NCBI GenBank assembly: GCA_963930955.1
Contig: OZ006967.1
Location: forward strand, 806,001-870,000
From: Scatomonas sp963930955
GTDB taxonomy: Bacteria; Bacillota; Clostridia; Lachnospirales; Lachnospiraceae
Length of the DNA stretch: 64,000 bases
Reading direction: 5' to 3'
The first letter of the stretch is position 1, and each line of letters opens with the position of its first letter. This document shows, piece by piece, positions 49,473 to 58,264 of this stretch. The position numbers and the translations under genes are program-made. The notes under the pieces are model-generated. The model did no database searches, was not told the DNA's origin, and saw only the letters and a program-made list of their open reading frames with translations.

Positions 49473-52220
49473 ATGGTAAAGAAAGTTCTGATCATCAACG
49501 GAGTTGAGAGAACGATCGTGGTGGAGGGCACCGAGTCCCTGGCGGAGATTCTCCGGGACCGGCTGCTGCTCACAGGATGCAAGATCGGCTGCGGGGCCGG
49601 ACACTGCGGCGCCTGCAACGTGATCATGGACGGAAAAGTGACCCGCTCCTGCATCACCAAGATTTCCAAAGTACCGGATTACGCCAGGATCGAGACCATC
49701 GAGGGTATCGGAACCCTGGAGGATCTTCATCCCCTGCAGGCTGCCTGGGTAGCCCACGGCTGCGCCCAGTGCGGATTCTGCTCACCGGGATTCATCATGA
49801 GTGCCAAGGTTCTTCTGGAAAACAATCCCTCTCCCACCAGGGAGGAGGTCAGAGACTGGTTCAACAAAACCCGGAATCTCTGCCGCTGTACCGGCTACAA
49901 GCCCCTGATCGATGCGGTTATGGATGCCGCCAGAGTGCTTCGGGGCGAGATCACCAAGGAAGATCTGATGTTCCAGCCCACGGACAATAAGATCCTGGGG
50001 ACCACGTACGCGAGACCTTCCGCAGTGGCCAAGGTAACGGGAGCCTGGGATTTCGGAGCGGACGAGATCAAGAAGCTGCCGGAGAACACCCTGCAGATCG
50101 CCCTGGTGCAGGCGGAAGTTTCCCATGCGCTGATCAAAGGCATCGACACCTCTGAGGCGGAGAAGATGCCAGGCGTAGAGCGGATCATTACTTACAAGGA
50201 TGTGCCCGGCAAAAACCGGATCACCGGACTGATTACCTTCCCCACCAATAAGGGAGACGGATGGGACCGGCCGATCCTCTGCGATGAAAAGGTATTCCAG
50301 TACGGCGACGCCATCGCCATGGTATGCGCGGACACGGTGGCCCATGCCAAGGAGGCCGCCAAGCACGTGAAGGTGGATCTGGAGATCCTGCCGGCCTATA
50401 TGTCGGCTCCCGAGGCTATGGCCCCGGACGCCATTGAGATCCATCCCGGCACACCCAATATTTATTACGAAACCAACTGTATTAAGGGAGAGGACACGGC
50501 GCCCATTATGGAGAGCGCTCCCAATGTGGTGGAGGTAGACGCCTACTGTTCCCGCCAGCCCCATATGCCCATTGAGCCGGATGTGGCTTATGCCTATATC
50601 GATGAAGAAGGAAGGGTGACCATCCACTCCAAATCCATCGGTATCCATCTGCATCACGCCATGATCTGCGCCGGCATCGGTGTGGAGCCCGAAAAGCTGC
50701 GTCTGGTCCAGCTTCACGCAGGCGGAACCTTCGGTTACAAATTCTCGCCCACCATCGAGGCTCTGGTAGGCGTGGCCGCTCTGGTCACCGGACGGCCGGT
50801 AGCCCTGAATTTTGATATGTACCAGATGATCACCTATACCGGCAAGAGAAGCCCCGGCTTCATGCACATTAAGCTGGCGGCGGATGAGAAGGGCAAGATC
50901 CTGGCCCTGGAAGGCGACAACTTTATTGATCACGGTCCCTATTCCGAGTTCGGCGACCTGCTGACCATGCGCCTCAGCCAGTTCGTGGGAGCCGGTGTGG
51001 ATATCCCCAATATCCGCAATAAATCCCGCACGGTCTGCACCAACCACGCCTACGGCGCGGCATTCCGGGGCTACGGAGCGCCCCAGTCCTTTATGGGCGG
51101 AGATATCGCCATGGACGTAATGGCAGCCAAGATGGGCATTGATCCCTTTGAATTCCGGGCTATGAACTGCTACAAGGAATCCGCGGAATCCACCACACCC
51201 AACGGCTGCAAGCCGGATGTATACTGCCTGGAGGATCTGTTTGATCTGGCAAGGCCTTATTATCACAAGAATCAGGAGTACGTGGAAAGCCTGAACCGGG
51301 ATCAGAGCGAGGGCGGAAAATACAAATACGGCGTGGGCGTGTCCCTGGGTATTTACGGCTGCGGCCTGGACGGTGTAGATTCCTCCGAGGCCTGGGCGGA
51401 ACTCAATGAGGACGGCACGGTCACCATCTACGATTCCTGGGAAGATCACGGACAGGGCGCGGATATCGGAACTCTGACCCATGCCCATGAGACTCTGCGC
51501 CAGGCGGGCATTACCCCGGATCAGATCAAGCTGGTGATGAACGATACCGGCAAAACCCCCAACTCCGGACCTGCCGGCGGTTCCCGTTCCAATGTTATGA
51601 CCGGAAACGCAGTGCGGGTAGCCTGCGAGATGCTGATCAACGCCATGAGAAAACCCGATGGTACTTACCGTACCTGGCAGGAGATGGTGGATGAAAAGCT
51701 TCCTCTGAAATATGAGGGCAAATGGGTAGCCACCGCCTGCTCCGACTGCGATCAGGAAACGGCTCAGGGCAATCCCTTCTCCGTATACATGTACTGCATC
51801 AACCTGCCGGTGGTGCAGGTCAATATGGAGACCGGAAAAGTAAAGGTTGTGAAATTTACCATGGTATCTGACTTTGGTACCATTATCAACAAGTCGGTGG
51901 TGGACGGACAGGTTATGGGCGCTATTGCCCAGGGCATCGGCCTGGCGCTGACCGAGGACTTCGAGGATCTGAAGAAGCATACCAGCCTGCTGAAATGCGG
52001 TATTTCTTATCCCAACGACATTCCGGATGATATCGAACTGGTATACCAGGAGAATCATCCACGTCCCCTGGGACCCTACGGCGCCGCAGGCTGCGGCGAA
52101 GGACCTCTGGCGGCACCGCATCCCGCCATCCTGAACGCCATCTACAATGCCACCGGAGCCCGGATCACCAGAGTGCCGGCTCTGCCTGAAGTGGTTAAGG
52201 AAAAGCTGGCAGCGCTGTAA
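49473..52220 (+). CDS. mop: Molybdenum aldehyde oxidoreductase (Mop type), single chain
   Basis: A 915-residue xanthine-oxidase-family enzyme oxidising aldehydes to carboxylates at a Mo-pterin site. The N-terminal [2Fe-2S] cysteines are 40, 45, 48 and 60, and the second cluster cysteines are 100, 103, 137 and 139, the same numbers as in Desulfovibrio gigas Mop as I recall them. Residues about 180-915 form the Mo domains (QPHMPIEPDVAYAY, LHAGGTFGYKF, GAAFRGYGAPQ, GPAGGSRSNVMTG), with catalytic Glu876 in AAGCGEGPLAAPHP. It has no FAD domain, so electrons must leave to a separate partner. It follows GGAGG and begins the accessory cassette. Confidence 0.95.
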   Translation: MVKKVLIINGVERTIVVEGTESLAEILRDRLLLTGCKIGCGAGHCGACNVIMDGKVTRSCITKISKVPDYARIETIEGIGTLEDLHPLQAAWVAHGCAQCGFCSPGFIMSAKVLLENNPSPTREEVRDWFNKTRNLCRCTGYKPLIDAVMDAARVLRGEITKEDLMFQPTDNKILGTTYARPSAVAKVTGAWDFGADEIKKLPENTLQIALVQAEVSHALIKGIDTSEAEKMPGVERIITYKDVPGKNRITGLITFPTNKGDGWDRPILCDEKVFQYGDAIAMVCADTVAHAKEAAKHVKVDLEILPAYMSAPEAMAPDAIEIHPGTPNIYYETNCIKGEDTAPIMESAPNVVEVDAYCSRQPHMPIEPDVAYAYIDEEGRVTIHSKSIGIHLHHAMICAGIGVEPEKLRLVQLHAGGTFGYKFSPTIEALVGVAALVTGRPVALNFDMYQMITYTGKRSPGFMHIKLAADEKGKILALEGDNFIDHGPYSEFGDLLTMRLSQFVGAGVDIPNIRNKSRTVCTNHAYGAAFRGYGAPQSFMGGDIAMDVMAAKMGIDPFEFRAMNCYKESAESTTPNGCKPDVYCLEDLFDLARPYYHKNQEYVESLNRDQSEGGKYKYGVGVSLGIYGCGLDGVDSSEAWAELNEDGTVTIYDSWEDHGQGADIGTLTHAHETLRQAGITPDQIKLVMNDTGKTPNSGPAGGSRSNVMTGNAVRVACEMLINAMRKPDGTYRTWQEMVDEKLPLKYEGKWVATACSDCDQETAQGNPFSVYMYCINLPVVQVNMETGKVKVVKFTMVSDFGTIINKSVVDGQVMGAIAQGIGLALTEDFEDLKKHTSLLKCGISYPNDIPDDIELVYQENHPRPLGPYGAAGCGEGPLAAPHPAILNAIYNATGARITRVPALPEVVKEKLAAL

Positions 52221-52309
52221 AAGGAAAATCTCAGAAAAGAGCCAGGGCGGAAGGCCCTGGCATCTTTTCCAGATAATTTATCCTTAAAATGGATAAACGG
52301 AGAAAATCT

Positions 52310-54532
52310 ATGGAAAAAAAAGAAGAAGTTTATCTGGGAAAACATTACCGGATGAAACAGGCGTTCGGCCAGGAGGAGCTGCATCAGCGGGAAGCGGTCT
52401 GCACCCGGGAGGAGCCGCCGGGGTGCCAGGCGGCCTGTCCTCTGCACCTGGATATGCGGGCGGTCTGCGGCCATGAGGCCAGAGGGGATTTTAAAAAGGC
52501 GGCGGCGGTGATCCGCCAGACGACTCCTTTTCTCTATCTGCTGGCCAGGACCTGCTCCGCCCCCTGTCAGAAGGCCTGCACCCTGTCCCGGCTGGGAGAG
52601 GGAGTGCGGGTACGGGATCTGGAACTTGCCTGCGCTCTGTACGGAGGCCCTGCCGGAGGAAGCCGGTTTCTGATCCCCAGAAAGAATAAAAAGGTATTGG
52701 TGGCCGGGGATGGGATTTTTGCCCTGGCCTGCTGCCGGGAACTGGGAAAGAAGGGGTATGAGGTTCACTGGCATACGGCCTGCGCTTCTTTCCAGGCCCC
52801 CCTTCTGGAGCTGGGCCTGTCCCCGGAAGAGGCGGCGGCGGATCTGTCGGAATTTTCTACTCTGCGAATCACCCGGGAAGCGGCGGAGAAACTTTCCGGA
52901 GAAACCCTGGAGGACTGGAGCTGCCGAGCGGACGCCTTCTGCGTGTCCCCGGAGCTTGTGTTTGGCAGACTGCCGGAAAACGGATTTACCGGACCGGCGG
53001 GAAAGGAAACGGTCTGGATCCTGGCGGCCGCCCGGTACGCGGCCATGCAGGCGGACCGCTATCTTCAGGGGGCTTCCCCGGAGGGGCTGGAGGAACCAAA
53101 GGTATACGAAAGCCGCCTCCATGTGACCCTGGACGGAATTACAGGCAGCAGAGCGGTCACCGGACAGGGAGCGCTGACCCGGGAGATGGCGGCGGAGGAA
53201 GCCGCCCGCTGTATCCAGTGTCAGTGTCTGGAGTGCGTCAAGGGCTGTGTCTACCTGCAGGAATTTAAGCGGAATCCCCGGGGAGCCATCCGGGAGATCT
53301 ACAATAACCTTTCCATTGTTATGGGAAATCATATGGCCAACGGGCTGATCAACGCCTGTGATGAGTGCGGCCAGTGCAAAGCGGCCTGCCCGGAGGGCTT
53401 TGACTATCCGGATGTATGCCGCATCGCCCGGAGGACCATGGTGGAGACGGAAAAAATGCCCCCATCGGCCCATGAATTTGCTCTGCTGGACCAGGAATTT
53501 TCCAACGGAGAAGCCTTTCTGGCAAGACCCCAGCCGGGGTATGAAACCTGCCGGTACCTGTTTTTTCCCGGCTGCCAGGCTGCGGCCGTATCGCCCCGGA
53601 CGGTGGAGATCACCTACCGGCGCCTCCGGGAGGAACTGGAGGGAGGGACGGGATTGCTGCTGGGCTGCTGCGGAGCAATTTCCCGCTGGGCGGCCAGAGA
53701 GGAGCTGCTACAGGAGGCTCTGGAGAAGATCCGGGCTGCCTGGGAATCTATGGGAAGACCGGAGATTCTCTGCGCCTGCCCCACTTGTCTGAAAAATCTC
53801 CGGGAGCTGACCAGCCTGCCGGCGCGTGGGGTCTGGGAGGTCCTGCTGGAGCTGGGAACAGAGCCGGTGACGGATCAGAGGGTCAGCATCCATGACGCCT
53901 GCGGAGCCAGGGAGGATGGAGAGATCCGGGCCCAGATCCGCAGATTCGCGGAAGCCCTGGGCTGCCGGGTGGAAGAGATGCCCTTTGCCGGGGAACTGTC
54001 CCCCTGCTGCGGGTACGGCGGTCTGGTCCGGTACGCTAATCCCAAGATGGCGGAAAAGAAAGCCGCCTTCGCCTCCGGCCGGTCGGAGCACAGGATCCTG
54101 ACTTACTGCATGGCCTGCCGGGATCAGTTCCAGAGGGCCGGAAAGGATTCCATCCATATTCTGGAGCTGGCCTGCCAGGTGGAGCCAGGGCCGGTGCCGG
54201 ATCTTTCCCTGCGCCGGGCCAACCGGCTGAAGCTGAAAGAAAAACTGCAGAGAGAACTGTGGAAGGAAGAGGGGAGGATGGAAGAGATGCTGCCGGTAAT
54301 CTATATGGAGGGGGCCAGAGAAGAAATGGATCAGCGCATGATCCTGGAGAGCGATGTAAACGCGGTGCTGAAGGCCTACGAAAGCTCCGGAGAGGCTGTG
54401 GAGGATCCGGAAAAGGGCTGGCTGGCGGCCTCCCTGCGGCTGGGAAATGTGACCTTCTGGGTGAAATTTACGGATACAGAGGGCTGCTACCGGGTATACG
54501 GCGCCTACAGCCACCGGATGACAGTGGAATAA
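52310..54532 (+). CDS. Pyridine nucleotide-disulfide oxidoreductase/dicluster-binding protein with HdrB-like cysteine domains
   Basis: A 740-residue iron-sulfur protein. Order: a GltD-like N-terminal Cys domain (PPGCQAACPLHLDMRAVCGHEARGDF, CSAPCQKACTLSR), a reduced Rossmann unit (VLVAGDGIFALACCRELGKKGYEV) lacking the usual GxGxxG, a two-cluster ferredoxin (CIQCQCLECVKGCVYLQEF, CDECGQCKAACPEGFDYP), and CCG domains as in heterodisulfide reductase HdrB (FFPGCQAA, GCCGA, CPTC, CCGYGG, CMACRD). About 85 C-terminal residues are separate. It probably takes electrons from Mop. ATG 52310 follows CGGAGA. The ATG at 52289 has none. Confidence 0.85.
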   Translation: MEKKEEVYLGKHYRMKQAFGQEELHQREAVCTREEPPGCQAACPLHLDMRAVCGHEARGDFKKAAAVIRQTTPFLYLLARTCSAPCQKACTLSRLGEGVRVRDLELACALYGGPAGGSRFLIPRKNKKVLVAGDGIFALACCRELGKKGYEVHWHTACASFQAPLLELGLSPEEAAADLSEFSTLRITREAAEKLSGETLEDWSCRADAFCVSPELVFGRLPENGFTGPAGKETVWILAAARYAAMQADRYLQGASPEGLEEPKVYESRLHVTLDGITGSRAVTGQGALTREMAAEEAARCIQCQCLECVKGCVYLQEFKRNPRGAIREIYNNLSIVMGNHMANGLINACDECGQCKAACPEGFDYPDVCRIARRTMVETEKMPPSAHEFALLDQEFSNGEAFLARPQPGYETCRYLFFPGCQAAAVSPRTVEITYRRLREELEGGTGLLLGCCGAISRWAAREELLQEALEKIRAAWESMGRPEILCACPTCLKNLRELTSLPARGVWEVLLELGTEPVTDQRVSIHDACGAREDGEIRAQIRRFAEALGCRVEEMPFAGELSPCCGYGGLVRYANPKMAEKKAAFASGRSEHRILTYCMACRDQFQRAGKDSIHILELACQVEPGPVPDLSLRRANRLKLKEKLQRELWKEEGRMEEMLPVIYMEGAREEMDQRMILESDVNAVLKAYESSGEAVEDPEKGWLAASLRLGNVTFWVKFTDTEGCYRVYGAYSHRMTVE

Positions 54533-54542
54533 GGAGGAAAAG

Positions 54543-54761
54543 ATGGCGGAAAAAACCTATTATTCCATGGATCCCATGGGAAAACTGAAATGCCACAAAT
54601 GCAAAGTGGATCTGGTCCGGGGCCGGGCGGCCTTCAGCTATCTGGGGAACGCCTTTCCGGTGGAGCTTCCGGTCTGCCCTCAATGCGGTTACATTTACGT
54701 GCCGGAAGAGCTGGCGCTGGGAAAGGTCCTTACGGTAGAGCGCAGCCTGGAGGATAAATGA
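54543..54761 (+). CDS. Zinc-ribbon/rubredoxin-like small redox protein
   Basis: A 72-residue protein, MAEKTYYSMDPMGKLKCHKCKVDLVRGRAAFSYLGNAFPVELPVCPQCGYIYVPEELALGKV, with two CxxC pairs 30 residues apart as in a metal knuckle pair. The name DVU_1557 family redox protein fits from memory. It lies 10 bp after the dicluster protein and overlaps the methyltransferase by 4 bp. Confidence 0.8.
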   Translation: MAEKTYYSMDPMGKLKCHKCKVDLVRGRAAFSYLGNAFPVELPVCPQCGYIYVPEELALGKVLTVERSLEDK

Positions 54762-55363
54762 TCGGGGGACATCCCGGGGGCAGAGAACTGACAGAACGGC
54801 TTCTGTCCCTGGGCGGCCTGCTCCCTTTTCCCGGAGCGAAGGCATTGGATCTGGGAGCCGGGGAAGGGATCTCCGCGGAGTATCTGCGGCGTCTGGGATT
54901 TTGGACAGCGGCCATTGACCGGGAACCGGAAAACGGCAGCACAGCGCAGGGAGATATGCGGAAGCTGCCCTTTTCCCGGGAAACTTTTGATCTCTGCCTG
55001 GCGGAGTGCAGTCTTTCCTGCTGCGGGGATGGAGAGGCGGCCCTTGGGGAAGCCTGGCGGGTGCTGAAGTCCGGCGGGATCCTGCTGGTTTCCGATGTGT
55101 TTTTTGGAAAAACCGGAGCCCCCTCGCTTTCTATGGGGGCGCCGCTGACCCGGGAGCGCTGGGAGGAGGTTTTTCGCCGGACCGGATTTCTTCTGAAACA
55201 GTGGGAGGACGCCACGGAACTCTGGAAGGAGTTTTTTTTGGAAAGTCTCTGGAACGGAAACGCCCGTGCTGATTGTCTGGAACTATATCGGAAAGGCGGA
55301 TCCGCCGGCTGCGGCTATTTTCTGGCTGTACTGGAGAAAGGAGGAACCCATGGACTTATTTGA
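54758..55363 (+). CDS. SAM-dependent methyltransferase of the Mop cassette
   Basis: A 201-residue class I methyltransferase: motif I ALDLGAGEGISAEYL, the acidic residue in AAIDREPENG, MRKLPFSRETFDLCLAECSL and the motif after LKSGGILLVSDVFF. Substrate unknown. Other Mop-type cassettes carry an equivalent (DVU_1556-like, from memory). Overlaps by 4 bp upstream and 14 bp downstream show tight co-translation. Confidence 0.82.
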   Translation: MIGGHPGGRELTERLLSLGGLLPFPGAKALDLGAGEGISAEYLRRLGFWTAAIDREPENGSTAQGDMRKLPFSRETFDLCLAECSLSCCGDGEAALGEAWRVLKSGGILLVSDVFFGKTGAPSLSMGAPLTRERWEEVFRRTGFLLKQWEDATELWKEFFLESLWNGNARADCLELYRKGGSAGCGYFLAVLEKGGTHGLI

Positions 55364-55778
55364 CCGAATGCTGGAACTGTCAGGACAGGGGTATTTCTGC
55401 GCCCAGATCCTGATGATCCTGGCTCTGGAATCTGAGGGAAAAGAAGATCCGGATCTGATCCGGGCGGTGGGGGGCTTAAACGGCGGCCTGGGATTTTCCG
55501 GCCGCACCTGCGGAGCCTTGACAGGGGGATGCTGTCTTCTGGGCTATTTTCTGGGAAAAGGGGAGCCGGAAGAGCTGGAGGATCCGGATGCCCAGGCACT
55601 GACCGCCAGTCTGGCGGACTGGTTTGAGGATACCTTTTCCGAGCAGTTCGGCGGCTGCAGCTGCCGGGAGATCCTGGAAGGAGATCCCGGGAATAAAATG
55701 CGCCGGTGCCCGGAGATCGTGGAGGCGGTCTATCTGAAATGCGGGGAATTGCTTCAGGAAAAGGGGATCCCCCTATGA
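55350..55778 (+). CDS. C_GCAxxG_C_C family protein of the Mop cassette
   Basis: A 142-residue protein with QGYFCAQILMILAL, GRTCGALTGGCCLLGYFLG, FGGCSCREIL and a late Cys in MRRCPEIV, a diverged version of the family pattern also seen at 29366. It probably binds metal or takes part in thiol redox steps. ATG 55350 follows AAAGGAGGA. The upstream in-frame ATG at 55266 lies deep in the methyltransferase. Confidence 0.82.
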   Translation: MDLFDRMLELSGQGYFCAQILMILALESEGKEDPDLIRAVGGLNGGLGFSGRTCGALTGGCCLLGYFLGKGEPEELEDPDAQALTASLADWFEDTFSEQFGGCSCREILEGDPGNKMRRCPEIVEAVYLKCGELLQEKGIPL

Positions 55779-56854
55779 AAGCGGCGGGATTGATTGCGGC
55801 GGCAGGGCTTTCCAGCCGTATGGAAGATTTTAAGCCGCTTATGGAACTGAACGGGTTTCCCATGATCGCTATGACGGTCCGGAGCATGCGGAACGCCGGC
55901 ATCCGGAATATCACCGTGGTCACCGGCTTTCGGGGAGAGGAAGTGAGAAAGGTTCTGGACCCCCTGGGGGTTTCCATCGTGGAAAATCCCCGCTACCGGG
56001 AGACGGATATGCTGGCCTCCGTAAAGCTGGGGCTGTCCTCCATGGATACAGGAAACGGAGTGTTCTTTCTGCCCGGGGACGTGCCCCTGACGGAGCCTGA
56101 GACCTTCCGGAAGCTGTGGAACATGCGGGAAGAAAGGGCTGGTAAGGTAAGCGCCCTGATCCCTATGAACGGAGAAAAGCAGATCCATCCCCCCTATCTT
56201 TCTCCGGAGGGCTGTGCCGGAGTCCTGGGTTACAAAGGGGATTTTGGGCTGAAAGGGGCCATGGATGCCCAGGATCCCCTGCGGGTGAATGTGTGGGATC
56301 AGGGGGCCGGCCAGGACGCAGATGTTCCCGGGGATTTCCGGGCCATGGCGCAGTATGCAAAAGCCCATCGGGGCGTTTCTGAGAGGATCTGCGAAAACCT
56401 CTACGGGGAAGTATCCCTGCCGGAGCATATCCGGGCCCACTGCCGGGCGGTGGGGGAGCTGGCGGCGCATATGGCGGAAAAACTGGTGGAAGCCGGAGCT
56501 TACCTGGACATTGAACTCTGCCGCAGCGGCGGCTATCTTCATGATCTGCTGCGCCTATCCCCGCACCATGAGGCGGCGGCGGAAGCTTTTCTGGAGGAAA
56601 AGGGCTACCTGGCTCTGGCACGGGTCGTGGGAGCCCACAAAGGATTTCCGGAAGAACCGGAAACTCTCTGCCGGGAGGAGGTCCTGGTGTGTCTGGCAGA
56701 TAAAAGCATCCTGGAAACCAGCCGGGTGTCCTTTGAGGAACGGTACCGGAAAGCCCTGGAAAAGAAACCGGTAAAGGAGCGGATCCTGCGGGATATCCGG
56801 ACATGCCGCCGCCTGGCGGAAGAATACGAGGTGATGACCGGTGAAAAATTATGA
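55775..56854 (+). CDS. MocA-like NTP transferase fused to an HD domain
   Basis: A 359-residue protein. Residues 1-190 are a MobA/MocA-type nucleotidyltransferase (GLIAAAGLSSRMEDFKPLMELNGFPMI, VVTGFRGEEVRKVL, FLPGDVPL), probably adding CMP to molybdopterin to give the dinucleotide cofactor used by Mop. Residues 215-345 are an HD domain (HCRAVGELAAHMAEKL, YLHDLLRLSPHHEAAAEAFL). The metal-dependent phosphohydrolase half may proofread or recycle nucleotides. The start overlaps the previous stop (ATGA). Confidence 0.88.
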   Translation: MKAAGLIAAAGLSSRMEDFKPLMELNGFPMIAMTVRSMRNAGIRNITVVTGFRGEEVRKVLDPLGVSIVENPRYRETDMLASVKLGLSSMDTGNGVFFLPGDVPLTEPETFRKLWNMREERAGKVSALIPMNGEKQIHPPYLSPEGCAGVLGYKGDFGLKGAMDAQDPLRVNVWDQGAGQDADVPGDFRAMAQYAKAHRGVSERICENLYGEVSLPEHIRAHCRAVGELAAHMAEKLVEAGAYLDIELCRSGGYLHDLLRLSPHHEAAAEAFLEEKGYLALARVVGAHKGFPEEPETLCREEVLVCLADKSILETSRVSFEERYRKALEKKPVKERILRDIRTCRRLAEEYEVMTGEKL

Positions 56855-57989
56855 GCGGAAAATTTACCTGAATAATGCAGCCACCTCCTGGCCTAAGCCG
56901 GCCTGTGTGGGGGAGGCAATGGGGGAAGCGGTAAAAGCTCTGCCTGGCTCCGGAGGCCGGGGAGGGATCGAGGAGTTTGATATCTTTCAGGCAGTCCGGG
57001 AAGAACTGGCAGAATGGCTGGGAATTTCCTGTCCGGAACGGATTGCTTTGGGATGTAATTCTACCTGGGGACTGAATCAGGGGATTTTCGGCTTCCCTTT
57101 GCGCCCGGGTGATACGGTGCTCACCACCCGGGCGGAGCACAACGCGGTGCTGCGGCCCCTGTACCGGCTGGAACAGCAGGGTATTCAGGTGATCTATCTG
57201 GACGTAGACAGGACGGGGAGAGTGAGCCCGGAGGCCTGGGAAAAGGCTCTGGACCGGTTTCGCCCGAGACTCTGTGTCCTGATCCACGCCTCCAACGTGA
57301 CGGGGGCGGTCAACGACGCCCCCAGGCTGACGGCGGCAGCCCACAGATACGGAGCAGCACTGCTGCTGGACCTTTCCCAGAGCCTGGGATGGCTGCCGGT
57401 GGAACTGGAAGATTGGGAGGTGGATCTGGCTGTATTCACAGGACACAAATATCTTTTGGGCCCCCAGGGGACCGGCGGCATCTACGTGCGGCCGGGGCTG
57501 GAACTGAAGCCGTATTTTCTGGGAGGCACCGGCGTGCAGAGCGACCGGAGGGAAATGCCGGAGGAAATGCCCATTCATCTGGAAGCGGGAACTGGAAACG
57601 AGCCCTCTTATCACGGGCTGCTGGCGGCTCTTCGCTGGAGCCGGGAACATCCCCGGGAGCAGGAGGCCGGAGAGGCACTGCTCCGGTATCTGAAAGAGGG
57701 GCTGAAGCGGCTGGGCTGCCTTGTCATAGAGCCGGAGCCCCCGGTAACCCCGGTAGTATCCTTTGGGATCCCCGGCATATCTCCCGGAGAAGCAGGAGAT
57801 ATTCTGACCGGCAGCTATGATATCATCTGCCGTACCGGCCTTCACTGCGCGCCGGCGATTATGGAAAATCTGGAAATGCCAGGAGGAACCATCCGTCTGA
57901 GTCTGTCCCGGTTTACCTGCCGGGAAGAACTGGATACGGTGCTGGAAGCGGTGGAAGCTATAGTGGAAAGCATGAGGGAAGGGGCATGA
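56841..57989 (+). CDS. Class V aminotransferase/cysteine desulfurase-like protein
   Basis: A 382-residue PLP enzyme of the NifS/SufS group: YLNNAATSWPKP, LGCNSTWGLNQGI, RAEHNAVLRPLY, HASNVTGAVND, LLDLSQSLGWLPVEL and the PLP-lysine segment FTGHKYLLGPQGTGG. A Cys in CRTGLHCAP corresponds to the mobile-loop region of desulfurases. It may supply the terminal sulfur of the sulfurated Mo cofactor, working with the XdhC-like protein. GTG start, overlapping the previous gene by 14 bp. Confidence 0.87.
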   Translation: MKNYERKIYLNNAATSWPKPACVGEAMGEAVKALPGSGGRGGIEEFDIFQAVREELAEWLGISCPERIALGCNSTWGLNQGIFGFPLRPGDTVLTTRAEHNAVLRPLYRLEQQGIQVIYLDVDRTGRVSPEAWEKALDRFRPRLCVLIHASNVTGAVNDAPRLTAAAHRYGAALLLDLSQSLGWLPVELEDWEVDLAVFTGHKYLLGPQGTGGIYVRPGLELKPYFLGGTGVQSDRREMPEEMPIHLEAGTGNEPSYHGLLAALRWSREHPREQEAGEALLRYLKEGLKRLGCLVIEPEPPVTPVVSFGIPGISPGEAGDILTGSYDIICRTGLHCAPAIMENLEMPGGTIRLSLSRFTCREELDTVLEAVEAIVESMREGA

Positions 57990-58264
57990 AATTTCAGTGC
58001 AAAAAGGTGGAAAACTGTTTCGCCCAGGCCAGAACCTATGAATATCAGCTTCCTGTTACCGGGGAAGAGCTGGCGCGGCGGCTTCCGGGATTTCAGGTAA
58101 CGGAAAACCACCGGTTCCGGCGGCCGGTATTTTCCGCGAAAAAGGGGGATCTGGAGGTCAAGGGGATCCTGGCGGCCCACGTGGTAAAGGTTAACTACAC
58201 GGCAGCACACTGGGAGCAGGAAAAAAAAGAGATGGAACAGTGGCTGGAGGAACAGGAAGAATGA
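57986..58264 (+). CDS. Small DUF3343-like protein
   Basis: A 92-residue soluble protein, MKFQCKKVENCFAQARTYEYQLPVTGEELARRLPGFQVTENHRF..., with an acidic, helical C-terminal tail. DUF3343 proteins are often found next to desulfurases and selenium or molybdenum enzymes, but similarity here is weak. It shares 4-bp overlaps with both neighbours. Confidence 0.65.
   Translation: MKFQCKKVENCFAQARTYEYQLPVTGEELARRLPGFQVTENHRFRRPVFSAKKGDLEVKGILAAHVVKVNYTAAHWEQEKKEMEQWLEEQEE

Noticed and set aside
49782..52121. 779-codon minus-strand frame opposite the aldehyde oxidoreductase
   Set aside because: It is a GC-codon-bias shadow of a gene with all family motifs.
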